From: Polyporus tsugae
Lineage: Eukaryota > Basidiomycota > Agaricomycetes > Polyporales > Polyporaceae
DNA: 64,000 bases
Assembly (NCBI GenBank): GCA_024305745.1
Contig: JAHRBS010000003.1
Coordinates: 1,736,001-1,800,000 of the forward strand
Direction of reading: 5' to 3'
In this document: positions 55,450 to 64,000 of the stretch, in pieces
How the letters are laid out: every line of letters begins with the position of its first letter
How positions within the stretch are numbered: the first letter of the stretch is position 1
Made by a program: the position numbers and the translations under genes
Notes under the pieces: generated by a model
The model's database searches: none
Told to the model about the DNA's origin: nothing
Seen by the model: only the letters and a program-made list of their open reading frames with translations

Positions 55450-58400
55450 ATGTCCTCAGATTCGCCTATGCTCCCGCCCCCAGACCTTTCTCAGAAAGAC
55501 TCGCCCAATGGAGAGAAGAAGAGAAAGCGCGGCGCAACTCGTCTCTCCTGCGCAGAGTGTCGCAGGCAAGTCGGATTCGGCGTCTATACCTCCGTACCTC
55601 TTCCCTTAACCTCCCCCCACCCCCACCCTTCGTTCAGATTGAAACTGCGTTGCGACCGTGCCGTACCCTGTGGCTCCTGTGTAAAACGTGGTTGCGCTGC
55701 AATATGTCCAGACGGTACGTCCTCTCCGTCCTCCGTCTCCTCGTCCGTTTTTGATCGGTCCCCAATCGCAATGCCTGTCCATCCGCAGGCTCCCTCACGA
55801 CTGGCAAAGGCAATCGGTACTCATCCACCCTCTGCACTGCTCCTACTCTTACGACGTTCTCACTCAGCGCACCCAGGTTTGTCCTCGCCTCAACACAGGA
55901 CCTCCATGAGAAGATAAACCAACTCGCCAACCGCGTACGCGAGCTCGAGGACGCCCTTCGCGCCTCCCATGCTCTTCATTCCCTCGAGCCCCATCCCCTC
56001 TTGTCCGAGGACCTTCTGCGCATCAAAGCTCCCATACAGAGAGAAAATCTTATCAATACCGGAGCTGCTAATGGCACCACGGAGGAGCCAGGAGCCGATG
56101 TCGTAGATTCATTCGGTTCGCTTGCTATCAGTGACACTGGTCGCACAAATTACTTTGGTCAGGCGACTAGCTCATGGGTCAGTCGCTACCGTCGTCGTTC
56201 CCTGCCTGCACAACTCATAGTCTGATGGTCCCGTTGCAGTACTTCTTGACGGTTCGTGAGAATTCCGTAAGGCCGATGTCTCATTACTGACAGCTTGGAC
56301 AGAACGAGGAAAACAAGGATGATGACCGGGACCAACGACTAACCAATCTGCGCAAGCTTTTATCCCCGGAGGTGCTCTCCCTCAGCGGCCTCTTCCCTAT
56401 CGCACCTAGCCTTCCCCTCACGCTAGATGCTGAGACAATGCGGATAGAGCGGCTACGCAGCCTGTTCTGGTACCTCCCACCCGTTGACGAGGCCGGCGAA
56501 CTTCAGAAAAATTACTATCAACATGCTGCCTGGATGTGAGTCATCCCCCCTTTACGATGTTCTCATTCTCACGCGTAGAGTACAGGTACAACCCAATATC
56601 CCCTGCCCAATTCCATGATTCAGCGTTCAATCAGTTTTACAACCCGAACACTACCCCGCAGATGGACGATCCGCTGATGTCTCATCAGTTGGCGCTCTTA
56701 TTCATGGTCCTTGCTATCGGCAGCTTGATGGATGTTGCGCGGCCAGCATACAACATTGAAGCCGAAAAGTATCACCAGCTCGCCCGCGCAGCGCTCTTCC
56801 AGAGTCCAATTTTTGAGGAACCAACCCTTGCTGCGGTTCAGACACTGGTAAGCCTCCGATAATTGTGAACGCGAGAGACTGACTCTCTCTGACGGCGCGG
56901 GGGTCCACAGTATCTGATGGCGTTCTATCTCTTCTTGAGCGAGCGCCACGGGAGCGGTGTAGGCTCACGTTGGGCCTTCATGGGTCTAGCAGTCAAGTTG
57001 GGTGTGAGCGTAAGTCTTCTAGCCTCCTTAGTGCTGCTCAAAAATTGACTCCGTTTCTACTACCCCACGTCCAGATGGGACTCCGTGAGTTTATGACTTT
57101 GCCTTACCATCTCCAAGCCAGCGGTAAATAATCTGTTTACCAGATCGTGACGCGGGTAGGTGGAAGGTCGATGAAGCGGAGATCCAGAGGCGCCGGGAAA
57201 GCTTTTGGGAGCTGTACTCGTATGATCTTCTCCAGGTTTGTATTCGTTCCTCTAGTATGTGGCGTTACCATTGACAATGATGCTCTAGTCCTTCACTCTT
57301 GGGCGGCCGCCTTCTTTTACACTGGTGCACATTGATTGCAAAAAGCCTTATACCGAAGATCCATGCAACGATGAGACTTGTAAGTTCAGCAGCTTCCCGT
57401 TACGTGCTGTACGTGGCTCATTGCACCCACGTAGTCCACTGGTGGAAGCACAGGTTCACCTCCGAGTGCATGAACCTTGTTTACGACCAGGCATTCGGAG
57501 CCAAGACTCCAACGTATAGCACGGTCCTCCAGCTTGACCGCAAGCTGCGTGGTTTCACAGTTCCCCCGTCTCTACAGATAGCCGGCTTCGGTAACTCCGA
57601 ATCTCGTGTTGGGAACTATTATGAGAGCGTGCCCCTCATCTTGCAACGCCATCTCGTTCTTGCGATCCGGGAATCCAGTGAGTGACAATACCAACAGGGT
57701 CTACAGGGAGTATAACGGACCATTTTTGTTTTAGACCTCCTGTACATGCATCGCGGTTTCTTTGCTCGAGCAATCAGCGACCATCCAAAGGATCCTCTTG
57801 GAAGTCCGTATGGTGGATCATTTATTGCTGCATACAGGAGCGCAGGGTCACTCGTCGCTCTCGTGCGCAATATCCATTCGCAACTGAAGGAACTCACGGA
57901 GCGAATGTGGTTCCTCTGGACGCACTTGTTTTCTTGTTCGGTGGGTATCTTACTTATCCTGCATATTGTTTATAGAATCTACACTAACTTTCACACTGCA
58001 ACTAAGATCATCTTGGGATCTATCGTAACCCGGTGTCCGTCGATGAGTTTGGCACCCTCTGCCCTTGTGCAACTAGACTCGGCTTGCGATCTGTTTTCCA
58101 AAACTGCCAAGTTCTTTCACGCGGAGAAGGTACTGGTGAGTGTCAAGTGTCCCATCTGGCGAAGATCACTCGATGAACCCTTAAGTGCGGTACCACAGGG
58201 CATCATGCTCCGACTCCGCGAGAAGGCTCACGCAAGCTTGGCTGCATATCGGAACACGCCGCCTTCGCGGGCGGGAACTCTATCGGAGCCCTCGACGCCG
58301 GCTGATGACGACGACGAGTTGACTACCTTGGGAGGAAGAACGCGATTGGTCGAGCAGAAGGAGAAGTCTATGTCCCCACAAATCACAGACCGATCACCGA

Positions 58401-58900
58401 CTTCTCTCAATCCGGTCGTGCCTTTACCCCTGAAGCAACCGGAAGAGCAGCAGGTACATCCATACGTTCTTCAATACCTCCGTACCTTCGTTCCTTCACC
58501 GCCAAACGGTACAACGTCGCTTGGTGCTGGACCGAGTCAGGCTGGCCCATCGCAGATCCAGAACGGCGTTCCAGTTTCACCCACACAATACCAGACCCAT
58601 CACGCCCACAGCATGCAGAATCTACAGCCGATATCGACGTCCTTCGCGGGACCAGATGCATTCCACCACCAACAGCAGCAGCAGTTGCCTGGACTGCAGA
58701 TGGAGGGCTTGAATCCGATGTTCCCGCAGTACTTCCCAGTGTTCGACTACGGCCATGTGGGCGGGGGAGGGGCTTCTGAGATGTACGCCACCTCACCCGT
58801 GCCGATGGACGGCGACTACGGCGGTGGACGATCCTATTCTCCGGAAAATACAATGCAGACGGCGTGGCAGGACTTTGTGGCTCAAATGGGGATGCAGTGA
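55450..58900 (+). CDS. Zn2Cys6 fungal-specific transcription factor B
   Basis: The start at 55450 (MSSDSPMLPPPDLSQKDSP) leads through KKRKRG to the zinc cluster LSCAECRRLKLRCDRAVPCG and SCVKRGCAAICPDG. The first intron (55566-55637) splits the cluster and has a GC donor (AG, then GCAAGT). Next are GSLTTGKGNRFVLASTQDLH, a coiled coil (QLANRVRELEDALRAS), YYQHAAWM, LLFMVLAIGSLMDVARP, SFTLGRPPSFTLVHIDCKKP (core fungal TF motif), HRFTSECMNLVYDQAFGAK and YMHRGFFARAISDHPKDPLG. The tail begins DDDDELTTLGGRTRLVEQ and is Pro/Gln/Gly-rich, ending DFVAQMGMQ. Factor A has nearly the same blocks in the same order and matching introns, so the two are paralogues. Target genes are unknown. Confidence 0.93.
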
Positions 58901-59396
58901 CAACACTGGATGGCCGTATGCGATTCGAGTTATGATACTAGTTTGCATACAGTGTATGGCTTACTTGTATTTGTATGTATCCCTGGCGACGACGACTTCG
59001 ATTGGTCGGGTTTGGACATGATGTGTGCTCCTGGTTGTGACCCGTTAGGTTGCATAATGATAGACGATAGTCAGTACTAGTGCCGTGCAACTCGCGATAC
59101 CTATAGCTCGTATGACCCTGTCGACGTACCCGTGATTCCGTACGTAACTTATCGCACCCTCCTGTCGTGACAGTATTTGTAGCAGTGACAGCCGCTTGAA
59201 AAGAACCAAAAGTTTTTATTTTTCTGCATGGGTGTGAGCCACGACGGGTTGTGGAGCCATCTGGAGGCGCCCAGAAGTGCCTGTCGGGAATCCGCATCCG
59301 CGCCTGCATATCGTTGGTACCAACCACTGCCTCCGCTCGACCCTTCATCCCCACTCGTCCTTGCGCTCTCTCTTACATATCATCCAACCTGCCAAC
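58901..59396. other. intergenic: factor B 3' flank and SNX41 promoter
   Basis: Both neighbours are on the plus strand. A T-rich run lies at 59210-59224 shortly before the sorting-nexin leader. No coding frame is supported. Confidence 0.4.
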
Positions 59397-61593
59397 ATGG
59401 AACAGTTTGAAGACGACAATCCCTTCGAGTCTGAGCCAGAGCGACTCCAATCCGATAGTTCCTCCTCCCAAGTGAACGTCTCGGGCGTGTCGTCCCCCGA
59501 CCTTGCTGGTCAGCCTGCACGGCTTTCGTCGTCGCCAACGTCCCCTTCCAGGAGAAATACATTTCCCTCTCTCGGTTCCCACAGGCAACCGCAGGCGTAC
59601 AAAAGTGACTTCTGCTGTGGGAGGGACCAATGGCTTCATTCTGGCGAGGACGCTGAGATCTTGGTCAGTCCTCCCCTAGTATTTAGTAGCCTATCCTTAT
59701 TCGCGGTTGATGACCAGAGTGACAAGTCTGCTGACCTTGGCATAGATCACGGACGCTCTTAAAACCTCTGTCAACTCGTCGTCCCCATACATCACATACA
59801 TAATCCGAGCGGGGGTAAGCACGACGTTCCTTGTGGCACAATCATTGGTCGAGTCTAAGACATTTCTCAGAATGCGGAAGCGCATCATAGATACTCAGAG
59901 TTTGAGTCGCTACGCAACAACCTCGTCAAGCTCTACCCTACCCTCATTATACCCCCAATACCTTCCAAGCAGACCATCGGCGATTACGCCGTCAAACAGG
60001 CAAAGGCAAAGGAAGACGCTGCGATGATTGCGCGAAGGAAGCGTATGCTTCAGACTTTCCTCAACCGCATCGCACGGCACCCTATCCTTTCGAACGAGCA
60101 CATCTTTCATCGGTTCTTGGATGGGGAGGTGTCGTGGGTGAGCGTCCAATCATCATATGTCTCGCATGCAAGAGGCTAATGCAAAGTGCTGGATATGTGT
60201 GTGTTAGGCGGAAGTATTGAGTTCGCCACCGATATCCCTGTTGCCAAAGAACATACTGAAGGCCCCCTCGCATAATCCTACTGACCAGAGTGCATCGCCG
60301 GCGTATGCTGCTCTCCCAAATCCGTCTGCGGCACATCCGTTGCGAAGACCTGATCAACGATTCCTGGATTCGGAGGTGTTCACGAACAAGTTTGCTGCGC
60401 ATCTGAGCGGGCCAATGGAGAAGGTGACAAGGAGAACGATGAAGCGGTGGTCAGGTTAGTTTTTTTCTCTCTCCTTGGTCTACGAATGACACGCTCAATG
60501 TGGAAAAATGTTCAGACTATGCTCAGGATCATGCGGAGCTTGGTGCAACGCTGAACGGTTTCAGCTTGAATGAAACTGGTCAACTGTCGACGGCAGTTGA
60601 GAAGACTGGTCAGGCTGTTGATGCAACTTACATGTCCACGACGACACTGGTCAGTGCCTTCTCACCGCTACGACGTACAGCTTCCAACATGCGGAGTTTC
60701 GTAGCTCCAGGAATACGAACAGAACTGGGCGGAACCTTTGCACGAGTATAGTCAGTTCGCCTCGATTATCAGGAAACTCCTCCAATATCGACATCAGAAG
60801 CATGTTCAATATGAGATGACGCAAGAAGGATTGGAGACCAAGCGCGAGCAATTAGAGGACCTTGAGAAGAGCGAGCGAGAGGCGCGGAGGTTGGAGGAAG
60901 CTTTGAGTCAAGGACGGTCAAGTGCTACACGCGGCTCCCCATCACAAATTGGAGAGGAAGGAGAAGGAGAGGTGGAAGAGCCGGCGACGAACGAGAACGA
61001 GGCGAGAAGACAAGAGGGCTCTGTGTACCTGCCTCCACATCCAGGACCGAACCCTGTGAAGCGAAGGGCACCAGGCATGGGCTTGCTGAGCGCGTTGAGC
61101 TACACGTTGCAAGGGATGATGGACGTGGACCCGGAGACTGCTCGTCGCAATTCGATCACCAAGACACGGGAAGGGATCTCTCAGGTAAGGTGGCGGTTGG
61201 ACACAAATGTTGCGATAGTTGCTGACGAGGAATGTAGTTGGAGGACGCGCTGCATTTGTCTGCACAGGATTTGAAGTATTCAAGCTCGACAATCCAGGCA
61301 GACTTGGACCGGTTCCAGCGACAGAAGGTGGCAGACTTGCGGGAGATGGCGATCAGCATGGCCCGTAGTCATCGAGACTGGTGCAAGAAGGTGGGTTGAT
61401 GATCGTCTGAGAAGCGGGAGGCTATGCTGATGCAGCTTGACAGAATCTGGAAGCATGGGAGGAGGCCAAGGCAGAGATTGGGAAGATACCAGACCATCCG
61501 AACCGGCTGCCGGACGAGGTTCATGGGACGAATGGGACGGCGGTCCACGGCAGGCGGGACTCATTGGCGACGATTAACGGACAGCAGGTGTGA
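59397..61593 (+). CDS. SNX41: PX-BAR sorting nexin, Snx41/Atg20 type
   Basis: The start at 59397 reads MEQFEDDNPFESEPERLQSD, a typical acidic N-terminus. Exons then give ILITDALKTS, SPYITYIIRAG and, after an intron, NAEAHHRYSEFESLR with PPIPSKQTIGDY and RRKRMLQTFLNRI, the core of a PX domain that binds phosphatidylinositol 3-phosphate. Next is FLDSEVFTNKFAAHLSGPME, and a BAR-type helical region (GATLNGFSLNETGQLSTAVE, EYSQFASIIRKLLQYRHQKH, EREARRLEEAL). A Gly/Glu-rich insertion lies inside the BAR region, as in fungal Snx41 and Atg20. These proteins work in endosome-to-Golgi recycling and selective autophagy. The exact subgroup (Snx41 against Atg20) is uncertain. The stop TGA at 61591 follows GTG and overlaps a possible donor, so the C-terminal exon could be longer. 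Confidence 0.88.
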
Positions 61594-62165
61594 GAGTGAA
61601 GAGTAGCTGTCGATCATGTCTCTTGCATGTCTCGAAGGGATGTCTGTGTTTGTGTAAGGGATATATGAGCCTGGAGTATCAGTTACTGGAATCCATGAGG
61701 ATTGCGTTTTGATGGACTTTGGATGAACAAGCAGGCGAAGAAGTAAATGAGAGGGGAGGTATACAGGTTCGACGCAAACCGCTCTCGACTCAGTTACTTG
61801 GAGGAGCGCGCGACCGGGAGAAAGTCCTACTACTTAATGGTCGCGCGATATGGCATCCGGCATCCGCAGTGCTGGGACGCGGCCGGCGACGGCGGCGCAA
61901 GGCCCTGGGTGGGCGGGGGGGCCGGGCTGGGAGATTGAAGAGATTGGCTGGTCGGGCCAGGAGCAATCACCGGCGGCTCCGTGAGCGGTGTGAGTGTACT
62001 TACTTTGTCCCCCCAGAGACTGTCGACGTCCACCTGCAGTCACAGCCAGGCTCGGCCTCGATCCTCATGCACGTCCTCCCTCCGCCTCCGCCTCCCCATC
62101 CCACCCGCCTCCCTACTGTCAGTGGATGCTAGCTCCCACCCCCGCCCCCGTCCCACTAGATCACC
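61594..62165. other. intergenic between SNX41 and CCCH gene
   Basis: Both neighbours are on the plus strand. There is a G-rich run (GTGGGCGGGGGGGCCGGGC) at about 61909-61927 that could form a quadruplex. The plus strand becomes pyrimidine-rich toward 62166. No gene is seen. Confidence 0.4.
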
Positions 62166-64000
62166 ATGGCTGCCACACTAGGGCCACCCTCGATCGTCCA
62201 CCTTCGCTCAAGGTCCAGTTTCGGTTCTCTCTCAGACTCCGCTTCCCTCCATAACGACAGCGACCCCTCAGCTCCTCCCCGCTTCCCCCACACCCATGCC
62301 CAGCTGGCCGCCATCGCCCGCCTCTACAAGCCAGACGCTTTCGTCGGCGATCCTGATGGCGACCAGAACATCAGCTCGTCCCTCGTTGCTCGTGTCGTCG
62401 GCCTCCTCGACAGCGAGCGCGAGGATGAGCTCAAGGGCCTCCTCAAGGACATGTTTGGCCCCATTAGCGAGGACGAGGTTCGTCCTCCACGGTCCCTGTC
62501 CCTCTTCATCCCCGCCGCCCGCTCATTACTGCTTTTCCCCAGCTCGAACAGCATGTGCTCGATCTCATGCACAAGCATAGAGATGACATAGACAACGTAC
62601 CCTTTCTCTTCTTGACTCCTACCCGCCGTCCTATTTCCAGGCCTTCGTCCCGTGCTTCTACTCACTCTGCTCGACTTATCCCCAACCGTCCTGATACGCC
62701 CAATTCTGCCCCTAGCTCTCCGCTTGCCATGATCTTCCGCAGGCCCCACACTCCCCTCTCCTCTCCTCTTGGAACGTCCGGTCCTCAACCTGCTTCCTAC
62801 ATGTCCGGTCGCAGCGAATCCCCAGGCGCGTCGCCCATCATCACTCACGCTCAGTTCGCCGTCAGTCTCCCGTCTTCTCCCATGCTGTCCCCCCGGCTGC
62901 TCAATGCCAAGGCTTCAGAGTTTAAGCCTATCCCTCGTCCTCTTTCCGCCGCTTCGTCTAATCCCAGTTCCTTGGCCGCTCTGCGCGGGGAGACCCCTTC
63001 CCCAGACTTGTGGGCTCCTCCCTCCCGGCCCACATCTAAGCTCGCAATCGCCGCGCCTTTGACACCCGACAGCTCCCTCCTTCACAGGGCAGGTACTCCC
63101 ACCTCCTCTCTGCGCTCCTCTGTGCGCCCGGATGACGACGACGAGGACCCATTCGATCCGTTTGCCGCCCGCGCTATCCCTCGGTCATTCCATCCAAGCA
63201 CCTCAGACGATCTGCTATGGGGTAACTCCCCTATTTCGGCTTCGTCGCTATCCGCAGACGAATCGCCATTTCCACAAGTTTTCGGAAGCAGTTTGGACCA
63301 CAACGGATCGTCCCACGAAACTCCTTCGAGACAGAGTCAAGAGGATGAAATGGATCCTGAAATGGCCGCCATGCTTACCGACGGTATGACACCGTTTGAC
63401 GTCTTGAGTTCGGTTTTCGGTGCAACGCTCGCCCCGTCCGAACTTGAAGAGGCTCTAGCTGCGAACGGATATGACTTCGAGCGCGCCATGACTTGGCTGG
63501 TAGATCGTTCGATGGCTAGTCATTCCAGTCCAGCCCAGCCAAGGATACAATCTGTTGGTAACCGGGTCATGGTTGTCCAACGAGATGGCCATGGAGTTCG
63601 GGGAGGACGCGCTGCGTTCCACGGCCCTCAAGGCCGCAATGGCGGACGTTTCTCCAATGGTCGCCCTGTCCAGGGTGGAAACCGTGTATGCAGGTATTTC
63701 CTTGCTGGGGAGTGCTTGCGGGCAGACTGCCGGTTCAGGTTAGGACAACCATCTACCATGAGTGAGACGCAACTGACATTGTGCCATTAGCCATGACCTT
63801 GAGCGTGCGCTCTGCCGATTCTGGCTCCGGGGTACTTGCGCGAAAGGAGAGAACTGCGAGTTCTTGCATCATCTTCCACAGGACATCGATGTCCAAGGCC
63901 TGAGCCATGCTGTTTCCCGCGTGGACATCAACAGCGGACAGTCAGAACACAAACAAAGCGCATCTTTGGATGATTTCCCATCCCTTAATCATGCAGCTTC
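62166..64000 (+). CDS. CUE-like and CCCH zinc-finger protein, 3' end outside window
   Basis: The start at 62166 (MAATLGPPSIVHLRSRSSFG) opens exon 1, which ends before GTTCGT at about 62478. Exon 2 begins LEQHVLDLMHKHRDDIDNVP. A long Ser/Pro-rich stretch follows, then a CUE/UBA-like segment (LSSVFGATLAPSELEEALAA, GYDFERAMTWLVD) and a Gly/Arg-rich run. Two CCCH fingers follow: CRYFLAGECLRADCRF joined by an intron to SH, then CRFWLRGTCAKGENCEFLHH. The last visible block contains DDFPSLNHA. The order CUE-like, CCCH pair, then possibly a C-terminal Smr domain is known in fungal RNA-surveillance-type proteins, but no Smr domain is visible inside the window. RNA binding is inferred from the fingers. 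Confidence 0.85.

Noticed and set aside
31851..58900. A secondary-metabolite or transporter gene cluster organised by the two zinc-cluster factors
   Set aside because: The genes between them (BFR2, RHO3, clathrin, TSR4 and others) are housekeeping. No biosynthetic enzyme is present.
1..64000. tRNA, rRNA, CRISPR arrays, transposase or reverse-transcriptase genes
   Set aside because: No cloverleaf with a GGTTCGAATCC-like arm, no regularly spaced repeat array and no mobile-element protein motif was seen by eye on either strand.

Overview
The window looks like nuclear DNA of a filamentous basidiomycete, probably an Agaricomycete. It is GC-rich and gene-dense. Its genes are cut by many introns of about 50-70 nt with GTRNGT donors, CTNAY-like branch sites and YAG acceptors, and the proteins are typical fungal housekeeping families. 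Every gene model here was spliced by eye from frame continuity and family motifs, so exon ends are predictions. No rRNA, tRNA, CRISPR array or recognisable transposon was found.

Layout. Positions 1-845 (minus) hold most of an Ecl1-type zinc protein that runs off the left edge. A possible plus-strand gene follows (1499-2234), then about 5.7 kb (2235-7974) with no gene I can support. From 7975 onward the DNA is packed: SHR3 amino-acid-permease chaperone, a PX-PH-RhoGAP protein (BEM3 type), a SET-MYND protein, an intron-rich iron-sulfur L-serine dehydratase, RPN3 (proteasome lid), an NDUFAF2-type complex I assembly factor, CAF40/CNOT9 (CCR4-NOT), an MSC2-type zinc transporter with a very long histidine-rich loop, Zn2Cys6 transcription factor A, BFR2/AATF, an acidic AT-hook protein resembling IFH1/CRF1, RHO3, clathrin heavy chain, a PQ-loop membrane protein, a coiled-coil PH protein, a TSR4/PDCD2 protein, Zn2Cys6 factor B (paralogue of A), a Snx41/Atg20-type sorting nexin, and a CUE plus CCCH zinc-finger protein cut by the right edge.

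How the genes relate. This is not a biosynthetic cluster. Several themes recur without evident linkage: polarity and membrane traffic (BEM3, RHO3, clathrin, sorting nexin, PQ-loop protein, SHR3), ribosome biogenesis and its control (BFR2, TSR4, IFH1-like), RNA and protein turnover (CAF40, RPN3), and metal or mitochondrial biology (MSC2, NDUFAF2, Fe-S serine dehydratase). Divergent pairs with short shared promoters are SET/serine dehydratase, NDUFAF2/CAF40, BFR2/IFH1-like and TSR4/factor B.

Most notable observations: a serine dehydratase of about 22 exons with a predicted 7-nt microexon and other tiny exons; a duplicated zinc-cluster regulator pair in which one copy has a GC-AG donor at the intron that splits the DNA-binding domain; in-frame introns that interrupt the catalytic motif of the SET protein and the zinc motif of the Ecl1 protein, so retention would give altered proteins without a frameshift; an atypical CaaX box on RHO3; and the unexplained gene-poor 5.7 kb.
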